Below are positions 1 to 8,856 of a DNA stretch of 53,641 nt, piece by piece. This DNA comes from PVC group bacterium (GTDB taxonomy: Bacteria; Verrucomicrobiota; Kiritimatiellia; UBA8416): assembly GCA_003567005.1 (NCBI GenBank), contig PXBF01000163.1, forward strand, positions 1 to 53,641, given 5' to 3'. The position numbers and the translations under genes were made by a program. The notes under the pieces are model-generated. The model saw only the letters and a list, made by a program, of their open reading frames with translations. It was not told the origin of the DNA and searched no databases. Numbering within the stretch: the stretch's first letter is position 1; each line of letters begins with the position of its first letter.

Positions 1-1736
1 AGTCGCCAGACCAGCGCCATGGTTTCTTGGAATCCGGCTTCGCGATCGGCATTTGGTGGCACAGCGAGCATAATCTCTTTGATGGTATTGGGCGGTTCGA
101 GTAGCTGACAGACGCCAATACGGGAGCGGCAGACAGCAAGCACATCGCTCAGGATGTCGCCGAGCAGGGTGGTTCCGAGGAGCCCGCCGCGGGGCCATCC
201 GAGCAGGACGGTGGATGCGCGCAATTCTACGGTGGCGCGGGTAATGCCTTCGGCAATCCCGGCGGCAACACGCACGGAGGGTTGTACGGGAACATCCGCG
301 GCGGCAGCCTGTGAAATCACGCCCATCATCATTTTTTCGTTACGAGTGATGTCGGTGTCGGCATCTTGCCCCGTGCGAACCACGCGCAGGGGAAGCAGGG
401 GATCCTGCGATTTGGAGGGGCGCAGGAGCAGGGCTAGGTCGATCAGGCGGTCAGTGGTTTCGGGGTTGTCCACGGGCACAAGGATACGGCCGGCCTCTTG
501 CGTGGGTTGATCGCTGATGGGGTTTTGCAGGGCGACGCGGCGTCCGAAATATTCGGTGATCCATGGGCTTACCATACAGGTGGCGAGGATCATCATGAGG
601 GTGCCATTCAGGACGGCCTTGTCAAAGATGCCGAGATCGAATCCGATCATGACGGCAGCGAGGGTAGCGGCGGCCTGGGTAACGGTGAGGCCGAAGATGA
701 CCCAGCCTTCATCGGGCGTATAGTGCAGCCACCATTGGGCGACTTTGGAGGCGACAAATTTAGTGAGAAAGACAGCGATTACCATGAATCCGCCGACAAG
801 CCATGTGCGGTGATCGGCGATGAATACACGTGGGTCGACAATCATGCCGACGGAGATCAAGAAGAAGGGAATGAAGAGGTGGTGTCCGACAAACTCGATC
901 CGGTTCATGAGCGGACTTTGCGGAGGAACCAGCCGATTGAGGGCAACCCCTGCAAGGAATGCTCCGATGATGGATTCGACGCCAGCCAGTTCGGAAAGAG
1001 CGCCTGCGAGAAAGGCGACGACGAGAACAAATAGGAATTGGGCACCGCCGTCGCGGGCTGCATTTTTGAAAAACCATTGGCCGACTTTGGGGACGCCGAT
1101 GAGCATGACAGCCAAAAAGGCACTGAAGGACAAGGCCAGCCGCAGAATAAACAGCCATGAGAAGTATTCATGTCCATGTAATTCCACGATCACGGCCAAG
1201 ACGAGTAGTGCGAGGGTATCGGTAATGAGTACCCCTCCGACACTCACGGATACGGATTCGCGGCGGGCTAGTCCAAGTCGGCTTACCTGCGGGTAGGTGA
1301 GGAGGGTGAAGGATGCCAGCATACTTGCCAGCAAAATGGCTTTGGTCCAATCGAATCCGAGCAGCCAGACGGCACCGAGTGTACCCGCGATTTGGGGTAC
1401 GAGGAAGCTGAGACCTCCGAGCACGGCACTGCGATTTCGATTGCGCATGAAGTCGGTGACATTGATTTCGAGTCCGGCGAGGAACATGATGTATAGGAGG
1501 CCAACGGTGCCCCAGACTTCGATTGCCTGTCCACGTTCGAGGAGGTTGAGTCCATTGGGGCCGAACAACATACCGGCGAGAATGAGCAGGATAATGTCCG
1601 GGGTGCGGATGGCGCGTCCGAGCAAGGGAAGTACGAGGACCAATAGCAAAACGGCTGCAACGATCCATACCGGTTCGGTGAGCGGCATGGAGGGCCATTC
1701 CATGATGGCGGCTAACGGCGCATGTATTGTCGGCAT
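1..1736 (-). CDS. CPA2-type monovalent cation:proton antiporter with C-terminal UspA-like domain (3' end outside window)
   Basis: Inner-membrane antiporter that exchanges a monovalent cation (Na+ or K+) for protons. Translation from 1736 downwards begins MPTIHAPLAAIMEWPS, then a run of hydrophobic segments containing the family-typical stretch GLLYIMFLAGLEIN. From about residue 415 the protein becomes soluble: GRILVPVDNPETTDRLI, then GWPRGGLLGTTLLGDIL near residue 512, which has the Rossmann-like look of a universal stress protein domain. The ATG at 1736 follows a good AAGGGAG site. No stop occurs before base 1, so at least 578 codons are present and the end is missing. It is the last visible gene of the minus-strand group lemA, M48 protease, debranching enzyme, 87 bases after the last. 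A KefB-like K+ efflux role cannot be told from a Na+/H+ role here. Confidence 0.88.
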   Translation of the reverse strand, partial: MPTIHAPLAAIMEWPSMPLTEPVWIVAAVLLLVLVLPLLGRAIRTPDIILLILAGMLFGPNGLNLLERGQAIEVWGTVGLLYIMFLAGLEINVTDFMRNRNRSAVLGGLSFLVPQIAGTLGAVWLLGFDWTKAILLASMLASFTLLTYPQVSRLGLARRESVSVSVGGVLITDTLALLVLAVIVELHGHEYFSWLFILRLALSFSAFLAVMLIGVPKVGQWFFKNAARDGGAQFLFVLVVAFLAGALSELAGVESIIGAFLAGVALNRLVPPQSPLMNRIEFVGHHLFIPFFLISVGMIVDPRVFIADHRTWLVGGFMVIAVFLTKFVASKVAQWWLHYTPDEGWVIFGLTVTQAAATLAAVMIGFDLGIFDKAVLNGTLMMILATCMVSPWITEYFGRRVALQNPISDQPTQEAGRILVPVDNPETTDRLIDLALLLRPSKSQDPLLPLRVVRTGQDADTDITRNEKMMMGVISQAAAADVPVQPSVRVAAGIAEGITRATVELRASTVLLGWPRGGLLGTTLLGDILSDVLAVCRSRIGVCQLLEPPNTIKEIMLAVPPNADREAGFQETMALVWR

Positions 1737-1823
1737 GTTTGCTCCCTTGGCTTTCTGGAAACGCTGCGGCGGCTCATGCCGGGCATTATAGGGGCTATGC
1801 AGGATTTGTATAGTATTGTGTAA

Positions 1824-4800
1824 TTATTCTTGCAGGAGTTGGAGGACGCGGTAGGCTTCGGTTGCGCCCCAGGCTTGTGCCCAGCAGCCGCGTTGTTCGT
1901 GCGGGGCATCGCCATCGAGAATTTCGGGGAGGTGTGCGATGCAGCCGGACTCGAGTAGCGGGATGATGCTACTGAGAATTTGGCGAGCTACCGTTGTGAG
2001 ATTGTCCGGATCGAAGTGGATGAGGGCTTCACAGTAGGAGGGGAATGGCCAGGTCCAGGCTGTTCCATTATGGTAGGCTGGTTTGCGTTGTGTATCCTCA
2101 TCTCCGCGGTAGTGTCCTTGGTAGGGGTGATCGGGGTTATTGAGGGGGCCAAATGGGCCATCAACGGGGAGAGGGGGTACGACGCGCTGATCTGCGAGGC
2201 TCCGGATAGCGCCTGGTGTGATCAGGCATGCGGTTTCCCGCAATATATCATTGATGACCCCCTTGTCTGTGATGGCACCCAAGGTAACGGCCAGTAACTG
2301 ATTCGGTCGGATGGCATTGTCGGGCGTGGCTTGTTGCGCGGTTTGTCCCTTGGTGGCGTGTAGACAGTCGGACAGGGCACCATTTGTTTGTGGGATACGA
2401 TAGTATTGTAGAATGGATGCTTGGGCTTGATCGGCCTGCTTTTGCCATTGGGCATTGTCGGGATCGTGTGTTGCTAGAAACTGTAGGGCCGCAAACCAGA
2501 GGGCTTGTATTTCGATCGGATATCCTTCGCGTGGGGTTCCGGCCGGATAGTTGGTGTCCATCCAGGTAAAATGGGAAGGGCTGAAGATAAGTCCGCTCTG
2601 CGGGTCCATGTGTATGCCGTTGGGTGTTCCTTGGATGTAATGGTTGGCAAGGGATTGTAGAATGGCAAGCAGGGGGCGTTCGCCACACTGCATATCGAGG
2701 ATGGTGTTGTTGCCGGTTTTGCGGATAAAATCGTTGCATGCCGTAAAGAGCCATAATGGGGCATCGGAGGTATCGCGGTCGCGATCATCGGTGCCACGGA
2801 TCATGTTGGGTATGGTGCCTTGTTTTTCAAAGCGTGCGAATTGTTTGAGGATATCGCGGCTTTCTTCGAGAAAATCTGCGGCGATCATGCCGCGCAAGCA
2901 GATCAGGGTATCGCGTCCCCAGTCGAGGAACCATGGGTATCCGGCTATGACGGTGCGGGCATCATCGCGGCGCACGACGAAGTCTTGAATGGCGGCGCGG
3001 AGGACGTCTTGCAGTGGCAAGTGGGATGTGGAGTGTGGGATGTGGGAAGACGATTGTGGGGTTGCAGGGTTGCCGTTGGCCAGGCTGGAGCCCGGCGTTC
3101 CCGGGGTAGGGGATACGTCGGGGGTGGATGCGTAGAGGGGGTGGGTGTCGGTGCCTTGCAGTTCGATGGTGAAGTATCCCGGGCTGAAGAGATCGCCATC
3201 GGGTTCCAGTCCGCGGTCAGCTTCGAAGGGGTGGGATTGTCCGTATATCCACTCCGGTTCGCATGTGAAGGTGGATGCCGGGATTTCTACATGCAGGTTC
3301 CCTTCCGGTGCCGGTGCGAAGAGGAATCCGTTGTCTTCGGGGGTGACAGATGCGGGGAAGTGGTGTTCGGGGCCAGCATATGCTTTGGTGGCGGCATGAC
3401 AGCTACGATTTTCGATGTCGGGTCGGATGATCAGTTGAATGGGATCGGTGTCGGCGAGATGCTTCTCCGGATCTTGCGCCGTTTTACGGGTGATCGCCAG
3501 TTCAATATGGTTTTGATGTTGTTGCCAGGACAGGGTGCATTGGAGCGCGACGGTACGGCCCATGCCAGCCGGGGCATCGAAGTGCCAGGTTACAGTATGG
3601 CCAGGCACGATTTGTACGTCGCGGGTACAATCCAATCCCATTTCATGTGAGTAGCCTTTATGTACGACCCAGGCGCGGCAGCGTGTGAGTAGAACCTGGC
3701 GATCGACAGGTACGGTAGGATGCAGGTTGGCGGCCAGCAGGGCATCGTACTGGCTTTCGATGGATCCCCATGCGAGGCGGACCTGGCTGATGGCTCCACA
3801 GCCATTGGTCAGGATGGCGCAAGCACGCGTGTTGCGTATCTGTTCCCGTTCATAGCGTACTTGCACCTTGTGTTGCAAGTTGTCGCCGTATCGCAGGATG
3901 CGGCTATTGGTATGTTGCACACCATCTGGTGTGTAGCGTGTGCATTGCAGATCGAGCTCTGCTGTGTCAGGTGTGTCAGGTGCGGGGATCAGGATGGCAA
4001 AATGATTTTGTTGTTCATGCTGCGGTATACTTTGGGCATGGGCCACGACTTGGTTTTCGTGGGTGAGGGTAACGCGGAAGGGGTAGGCAGCTTGCACCAG
4101 TAATGCGTGTTGCTGGGGTAGGATGACGACGCGTCGCGTATCCGCGGGTGCCTGCCAGCGGGTTATCATGGCCTGTTCCGGTCGTTGGGCTACACGGGCA
4201 CAGAAGGCTGCGGGGTCTTCCAGCAGTTCTTCGGCCATTTGCGCAGGGTCGCAGTCGGCATCGACCTGAAATCCATTCAGGTGTCCGATGATCGCGAGGG
4301 CAAGTGCTCTTGCGCGTTGTGTGGTTACTCGATCGCGCATCTCTTCCCTTGGTAAGGGGCTGGTAGCCAGGCAATAGGTTTCACCTGGAGGCAGGATGCA
4401 GCTGATGGTGTTTTCGTGCGCATGTAAGGTGACAGGTGTCTCGCTTATCAGATCCAAGCAATCGCCGGTTTTGGGGTCCCATTCGGATTTTTGCCAACAG
4501 GCTCGCGCTTCGTTTTCGGTGTCGAGATTTACCAATACAAGTACGGGTTCGCCTTGCAAGCTTGTGCGTAGGATTTGGAGTACGGCAGCATCAGCGTGCA
4601 GTGCGGCGATGTTTGCTCCGTGAAAGAAGGCGGGGTGTGTAGCGAGGATGGTATGGATGCGCCGTAGCCAGTCGATTTGGTTTTGCTCTGCCCCCCAGTT
4701 CAAGTTAGGGGCACCATGGACATCGATTTTGGCGGTGGCGAACCATTCTACGCCGTTGGCCATGCCAAAGGCGCCATTATCGGATGTTAGTGCGGTAAGT

Positions 4801-6113
4801 GCGGTGCGCATGCGGGCATATAGCGGGGAGGTTGCGGCGAGGCGGTTATTGTCGTGTGTTTCGGCAAAATGGATCAAGGGTCCGCGCGTGATTGCGCTGT
4901 TATGATCATGTTGGATTTGCTGTTCGAGTCCGGGGCGATCATAGACTTGGAAGATTTCCGAGTAGGCCCAATCCAATCCCGCGTTTGAGAGAAGGTCTTC
5001 GGTGACGCTGATTTTTCCGCCGAGTCCTTCCAGCATGAAAATGGTGTCGGGGTATGCATGACGAACCTTGGCGACAATATATTCCCATACGGGGAGCGGG
5101 ATCATGTAGCCGGCGTCGCAGCGGAATCCATCGACACCGCGTTGACACCAGAAGAGGAAGACGTCGGCCATATACTGCCATAGTTCCTGGTGTTGGTAGT
5201 CTAATTCGGAAAGGTCTTCCCACACGACGCCCCATGCGCCGGGAGAGGCGAAGGAATTATCGTCGTTACGTGCGAACCATTCGGGGTGGTGTAGTTGGAG
5301 ATAGGATGCCCAGCCGGTGTGGTTGATGGGGATGTCGAGAAAGATTCGGGCGTCACGTTGGTGGATCCCGTCAACGAGTTCGCCGAATTGTTCAAGGGGC
5401 GTGCTACTGCGGTCGAACACAGCCAGGGCTCGGTCTACATTAAAGAAATCGATCGCAGCGAAGGGGCTACCATAGCGTCCCATGCGGGCGTAGGTCGTAG
5501 GGACGGGATGAATGGGTAGCAGTTGGATAATGCGAAATCCGAGCGTATGGATGATATGGTCGAGTTCGCGTGCGAGGTCCCGGAAGGTTCCGGATTGCGG
5601 GATGAGCGTCCACCCTTCGGCGTCTAATACGGCGAGTTGCTCTTGTGGTAATGGTGTTTCGTTGTGTGGGTATTGGTTATGGCCAAACTGCCGAACGAAC
5701 GCTGTATACATGGTATTGGCGGCGTAGGTGGTGGCGGGTTGCACTTTGATGTGCAGGTTGGGTCCTTCGGGCCAGCAAGGCGTTGTGCTGCCCTCAGGCA
5801 GGAAAAATGCTTTGGCTTCAAAGACACCGGGCTCATATAGGGGCAGATGGATGGTGTATGTGGGGGTGGCCTTGGGGGATGTGGTGTTTTCGCGCATGGG
5901 GATGTCATGCCAATCGCCGGCGAGGAGGGGTGCATGTTGTTCGACATGCCGTATGATCTCCTCACGGTGAATACGTGCGGACCCCATGTTTGTCCGTAGA
6001 AATGCTTTGCCTGGGGTGGGGTGGCGTGGTGCGTATAGCTGGATGGTGCAGATATCCCCGCAGCAATAGGTTTTATGTTTGCCTGGTGTTGGGTCTTGGG
6101 TCCATCTATGCAT
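1824..6113 (-). CDS. Two-domain glycogen debranching enzyme (GH13 alpha-amylase domain plus amylo-alpha-1,6-glucosidase domain)
   Basis: Predicted cytoplasmic enzyme of 1429 residues that removes branch points from glycogen. The N-terminal half is a GH13 barrel with the expected catalytic regions: GVDGFRCDAGY (nucleophile D333), FMLEGLGG (acid/base E362) and HFAETHDNNR (D421). The C-terminal third, about residues 1040-1425, is a GDE-type toroid domain with YPWFLDWGRDTLICLRGM and DTSDAPLWLF. The middle, about 600-1000, is beta-rich and unassigned. A transferase plus glucosidase in one chain is the plan of eukaryotic-type debranching enzymes; many bacteria use a shorter single-activity TreX/GlgX or GDE enzyme. 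Start ATG at 6113 has GGAG just upstream and lies 9 bases after the M48 stop, so the genes are probably co-transcribed. Whether the GH13 part acts as 4-alpha-glucanotransferase or as another amylase is not settled by sequence alone. Confidence 0.9.
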   Translation of the reverse strand: MHRWTQDPTPGKHKTYCCGDICTIQLYAPRHPTPGKAFLRTNMGSARIHREEIIRHVEQHAPLLAGDWHDIPMRENTTSPKATPTYTIHLPLYEPGVFEAKAFFLPEGSTTPCWPEGPNLHIKVQPATTYAANTMYTAFVRQFGHNQYPHNETPLPQEQLAVLDAEGWTLIPQSGTFRDLARELDHIIHTLGFRIIQLLPIHPVPTTYARMGRYGSPFAAIDFFNVDRALAVFDRSSTPLEQFGELVDGIHQRDARIFLDIPINHTGWASYLQLHHPEWFARNDDNSFASPGAWGVVWEDLSELDYQHQELWQYMADVFLFWCQRGVDGFRCDAGYMIPLPVWEYIVAKVRHAYPDTIFMLEGLGGKISVTEDLLSNAGLDWAYSEIFQVYDRPGLEQQIQHDHNSAITRGPLIHFAETHDNNRLAATSPLYARMRTALTALTSDNGAFGMANGVEWFATAKIDVHGAPNLNWGAEQNQIDWLRRIHTILATHPAFFHGANIAALHADAAVLQILRTSLQGEPVLVLVNLDTENEARACWQKSEWDPKTGDCLDLISETPVTLHAHENTISCILPPGETYCLATSPLPREEMRDRVTTQRARALALAIIGHLNGFQVDADCDPAQMAEELLEDPAAFCARVAQRPEQAMITRWQAPADTRRVVILPQQHALLVQAAYPFRVTLTHENQVVAHAQSIPQHEQQNHFAILIPAPDTPDTAELDLQCTRYTPDGVQHTNSRILRYGDNLQHKVQVRYEREQIRNTRACAILTNGCGAISQVRLAWGSIESQYDALLAANLHPTVPVDRQVLLTRCRAWVVHKGYSHEMGLDCTRDVQIVPGHTVTWHFDAPAGMGRTVALQCTLSWQQHQNHIELAITRKTAQDPEKHLADTDPIQLIIRPDIENRSCHAATKAYAGPEHHFPASVTPEDNGFLFAPAPEGNLHVEIPASTFTCEPEWIYGQSHPFEADRGLEPDGDLFSPGYFTIELQGTDTHPLYASTPDVSPTPGTPGSSLANGNPATPQSSSHIPHSTSHLPLQDVLRAAIQDFVVRRDDARTVIAGYPWFLDWGRDTLICLRGMIAADFLEESRDILKQFARFEKQGTIPNMIRGTDDRDRDTSDAPLWLFTACNDFIRKTGNNTILDMQCGERPLLAILQSLANHYIQGTPNGIHMDPQSGLIFSPSHFTWMDTNYPAGTPREGYPIEIQALWFAALQFLATHDPDNAQWQKQADQAQASILQYYRIPQTNGALSDCLHATKGQTAQQATPDNAIRPNQLLAVTLGAITDKGVINDILRETACLITPGAIRSLADQRVVPPLPVDGPFGPLNNPDHPYQGHYRGDEDTQRKPAYHNGTAWTWPFPSYCEALIHFDPDNLTTVARQILSSIIPLLESGCIAHLPEILDGDAPHEQRGCWAQAWGATEAYRVLQLLQE

Positions 6114-6122
6114 TGATCTCCA

Positions 6123-7985
6123 TTATGCTGCTATCTGGGTTTGGTTGGGTTGCATAGGTGGCATGGGGACATCCAGCCCGTCCGCGATGGCACGCAAGAG
6201 TTCGTATTGGCTGCTCGCAACTTTTCCGTCGTGTAGAATGGTTGTGGTACAAGCGCGCATACAGCGTCGTTTGATGTAGGGTGCTGCATGGTCTAGCTCC
6301 GTCACAGCCGTTTCGACTTTTTCGAGGGTTACATCCGAGAGGTTGTCGGCCTGCCATTGCAGTGTCTGCATGCCCGCCGCAAAGCAGTTTTCTGCAGCCT
6401 CCTGGCTGGTCGTGCCCCAGCGCGCCAAGGCGGAGAGCAAGGTTTCGATATACGGTTTGACTTTGTTGGCATCGCGGTAGCGTACGGTGGGTTTGTGGAT
6501 AGCGCCGAACTCCGACCCGAGTTGTCGTATGATCATGATACGGATGGCAAATTCGAATAGATTGATTTCTTCATTTGCTTCGGTCAGTTCGATGAGTGCT
6601 TTGGAAAAGTTGGGATAAAGGTCTGCGGGCATCATGCGCAAGGCTGGTATGAGTCGTTCGGCTACCGGGAGTCTTACGGTTGGGTCCATCGGTTGTATGC
6701 TGGGTAAGATGGCCGGTAGTTGTTCGAGCGCTTTGGGATCGAGTCGTTGCAGGGTTTCCCGTTGCCGTTGCTGAAAGGTTTTGTTATCGAACCACAGCAT
6801 GGCATAGAGAGCGGCGCGTGCTTTGGTGGCGTCATGGGTGGCTTCCTCCACGGCGGGCGGCGTCATTTGGAGAATGGCTTGTGCGGCGGCCAGATTGATG
6901 GCACCGGCGAGTTCATCTTCCTCGGATAGGGTTTCGGGGGTGGGCTGTGCTGCGGGCATGGCGTCACGCGCTGGCTGCTGTTTCTGGTCGATGCTGGCAT
7001 CAATGCGGCGAATGCGTTCCTTCAGGGATGGATGGGTGGCAAAGAGTGCAACGAAATGTTTGCTGCAATCGCCAAAAAAGAGATGTCCGGCTTCTTCGGC
7101 ATGCGGGTTGCTTACCCGTGATCCAAGGGACAGTTTGGCAATGCGGTTCAAGGCGCTGGCGATGCCACTGGGATTGCGGGTATATTGCACGGCGGCCGCG
7201 TCGGCAAGAAATTCGCGTTGGCGTGAGATGGCACTTTTGATGAGGTTGGCAAAGAAGACGCCGATATAGCCGATGATGATGAGTGCGATGCCAATAAAGG
7301 GTAGCGGGTTTCCGCCTTGTTTCCTGCCGCCCCGGCTTCGGGTACCGCCCGAAAAATAGACGGTACGCAGGAGGATTCTGCCAATGAGGGTAATCATGAT
7401 GATTCCGAACAATATGCCCATGAGGCGAATATTGAGGCGCATATCGCCATTGACGATATGGCTGAATTCGTGGGCGATCACGCCTTGCAGTTCATCGCGT
7501 GAGAGGGTTTTCATGCAGCCCCGTGTGACGCCGATGACGGCATCGCGTTGTGAATATCCGGCGGCGAATGCGTTGATGCCTTTTTCTTCGCTCATGACAT
7601 AGACCATGGGCACGGGGACGCCAGCGGCGATGGCCATTTCTTCTACGACGTTTAGCAATTTGCGTTCATCAGGGTCGGTGGTGTCGGGGCGTACCGGTGA
7701 GCCACCCAGCATGCGTGCCACGGATGCGCCGCCGCCTTTCCGCAGCTGCATGACTTTTGTGAAGGATCCCATGAGAATGACGCCGGGAACGAGCAAAAGG
7801 GTCCAAAACGCAATTTCTGCGTTCCACCATGTTGTTGTTGTGCCGGGGGTTTCATCCGCCACATTGAATATGGCCATCAACAGGGCATAGATGGCCAAGG
7901 TGATCGCCAATACGGCGGCGCCGTACAGGAGGACCAGAACATGGGATTTTTTACGGGCAAGTTCTTGGTGGGCAAAAAAGTCCAT
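6123..7985 (-). CDS. M48 family membrane metallopeptidase (HtpX-like) with long C-terminal extension
   Basis: Integral membrane zinc protease of 620 residues. Two hydrophobic segments lie near residues 17-40 and 57-75, followed by the zinc site HEFSH (H172, E173, H176) inside GVIAHEFSHIVNGD. Two more membrane segments follow at about 185-250, then the FLADAAAVQYTRNP stretch typical of M48B with its distal Glu/Asp region. HtpX of E. coli is about 290 residues, so roughly 280 extra residues follow the protease domain. That extension is helical, has no membrane segment, and I do not recognise it. The start codon overlaps the lemA stop as TAATG, a common LemA/M48 pairing in bacteria. A role in membrane protein quality control is inferred from the family. 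Confidence 0.9.
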   Translation of the reverse strand: MDFFAHQELARKKSHVLVLLYGAAVLAITLAIYALLMAIFNVADETPGTTTTWWNAEIAFWTLLLVPGVILMGSFTKVMQLRKGGGASVARMLGGSPVRPDTTDPDERKLLNVVEEMAIAAGVPVPMVYVMSEEKGINAFAAGYSQRDAVIGVTRGCMKTLSRDELQGVIAHEFSHIVNGDMRLNIRLMGILFGIIMITLIGRILLRTVYFSGGTRSRGGRKQGGNPLPFIGIALIIIGYIGVFFANLIKSAISRQREFLADAAAVQYTRNPSGIASALNRIAKLSLGSRVSNPHAEEAGHLFFGDCSKHFVALFATHPSLKERIRRIDASIDQKQQPARDAMPAAQPTPETLSEEDELAGAINLAAAQAILQMTPPAVEEATHDATKARAALYAMLWFDNKTFQQRQRETLQRLDPKALEQLPAILPSIQPMDPTVRLPVAERLIPALRMMPADLYPNFSKALIELTEANEEINLFEFAIRIMIIRQLGSEFGAIHKPTVRYRDANKVKPYIETLLSALARWGTTSQEAAENCFAAGMQTLQWQADNLSDVTLEKVETAVTELDHAAPYIKRRCMRACTTTILHDGKVASSQYELLRAIADGLDVPMPPMQPNQTQIAA

Positions 7986-8572
7986 TAGAAGCTAACCTTG
8001 GGCGCCTCGCGTTCTTGTGCGTCGGTGATTTCGAAGAGATCAGCCGGTTGAAAGCCTAACGCGCCAGCCAGGATGACCGCGGGAAATTTTTCGCGTGCTG
8101 TGTTATAGGTCATGACGGCATCGTTGTAGGCTTGGCGGGAGAAAGCCACTTTATTTTCTGTAGAGGTGAGTTCTTCCATGAGTTGTGCCATGGTCTGGTT
8201 GGCTTTCAGGTCGGGGTATCGTTCGACGACGAGCATCATTTTGCTCATGGCGCCGGCGAGGGCTCCTTCCGCTCCGGCGAGTTGCTGCATGGCATTCGGG
8301 TCGCCGGGGTTGGATGCGGCTTTGGCGCCGGCGGTTGCGGCTTGGTTTCGCGCAGCGATAACGGCTTCGAGGGTCTCGCGTTCGTGCTTGATGTATCCTT
8401 TGGCGGTTTCGACCAGATTCGGAATCAGGTCATAGCGGCGTTTGAGTTGCACGTCGATTTGTGCAAACGCATTTTTATAGCGGTTGCGTAATGAAACCAA
8501 GCCATTGTAAACGGATATAGCGAACACAACGACAATAACGGCAATGATAATAGCAATAATTCCACCCGGCAT
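7985..8572 (-). CDS. lemA: LemA family protein
   Basis: Small membrane-anchored protein of 195 residues. It starts MPGGIIAIIIAVIVVVFAISVYNGLVSLRNRYKNAFAQIDVQL in register with LemA: one N-terminal membrane helix, then RYDLIPNLVETAKGY and a long helical bundle ending in FQPADLFEI. I chose the ATG at 8572 because AAGGGG lies about 9 bases upstream and the hydrophobic anchor follows at once. An upstream in-frame ATG at 8614 would add a 14-residue polar leader with no benefit. It is directly coupled to the M48 protease by a TAATG overlap. The molecular role of LemA is poorly defined; the tight pairing suggests it assists or presents substrates to the protease. Confidence 0.93.
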   Translation of the reverse strand: MPGGIIAIIIAVIVVVFAISVYNGLVSLRNRYKNAFAQIDVQLKRRYDLIPNLVETAKGYIKHERETLEAVIAARNQAATAGAKAASNPGDPNAMQQLAGAEGALAGAMSKMMLVVERYPDLKANQTMAQLMEELTSTENKVAFSRQAYNDAVMTYNTAREKFPAVILAGALGFQPADLFEITDAQEREAPKVSF

Positions 8573-8645
8573 GATTTTGTCCCCTTTTTGTAGCATGTGA
8601 CCATTTAGAACCATGATGCGTTGATGTGAAGCGTACTCATTGGAT

Positions 8646-8673
8646 GTCAGAGCGTCAAGACGTCAGCTCGTCA
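8646..8673. repeat. Four GTCA repeats with an 8-base period
   Basis: GTCA occurs at 8646, 8654, 8662 and 8670, each separated by four variable bases; on the lemA strand this reads as TGAC four times. It lies about 75-100 bases upstream of the lemA start, where an iterated operator could sit. A function is only guessed. Confidence 0.4.
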
Positions 8674-8793
8674 AAAAGAAAGAATTTCCGGTGTGTGGTT
8701 GTTTCTTTGGCAAAGGTCAACCGGCGCTCTATAGGAGGCGAGATGCAGCGAACGATTATACACAATAATTGACTGTTTTGTTTCGTTCTTTAC

Positions 8794-8822
8794 TTGAGGG
8801 ACTTTCTTTTGGGGGCTATATT
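8794..8822 (+). promoter_or_regulatory. Putative sigma70-type promoter of the 8857 gene
   Basis: TTGAGG at 8794-8799 and TATATT at 8817-8822 are separated by 17 bases. An overlapping TATAAT at 8822-8827 could be an alternative -10. The start codon follows about 35 bases downstream of the -10, and a GGAGGAG ribosome-binding site lies between them. Confidence 0.5.
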
Positions 8823-8856
8823 ATAATTGGGTTATTGCGAAGCATGGAGGAGAATG

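Larger units (their letters stand above)
8573..8856. other. Divergent intergenic region between lemA and the coiled-coil protein
   Basis: No gene seen. It holds four GTCA tetramers at exactly 8-base spacing (8646, 8654, 8662, 8670) on the lemA side, and a sigma70-like promoter facing right near 8794-8822. I did not find a convincing lemA promoter pair on the minus strand, although TTGACC-like hexamers occur. Confidence 0.5.

Noticed and set aside
154..1791. Several open frames of 60-180 codons on the plus strand, for example 498-1034
   Set aside because: They lie antisense to the antiporter, whose translation on the minus strand gives clear membrane segments and a UspA-like domain; the plus frames give no recognisable protein.
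2820..3650. 276-codon open frame antisense to the debranching enzyme
   Set aside because: It has a Gly/Val-rich composition typical of a reverse-frame shadow, and the minus strand has an unambiguous GH13/GDE protein.
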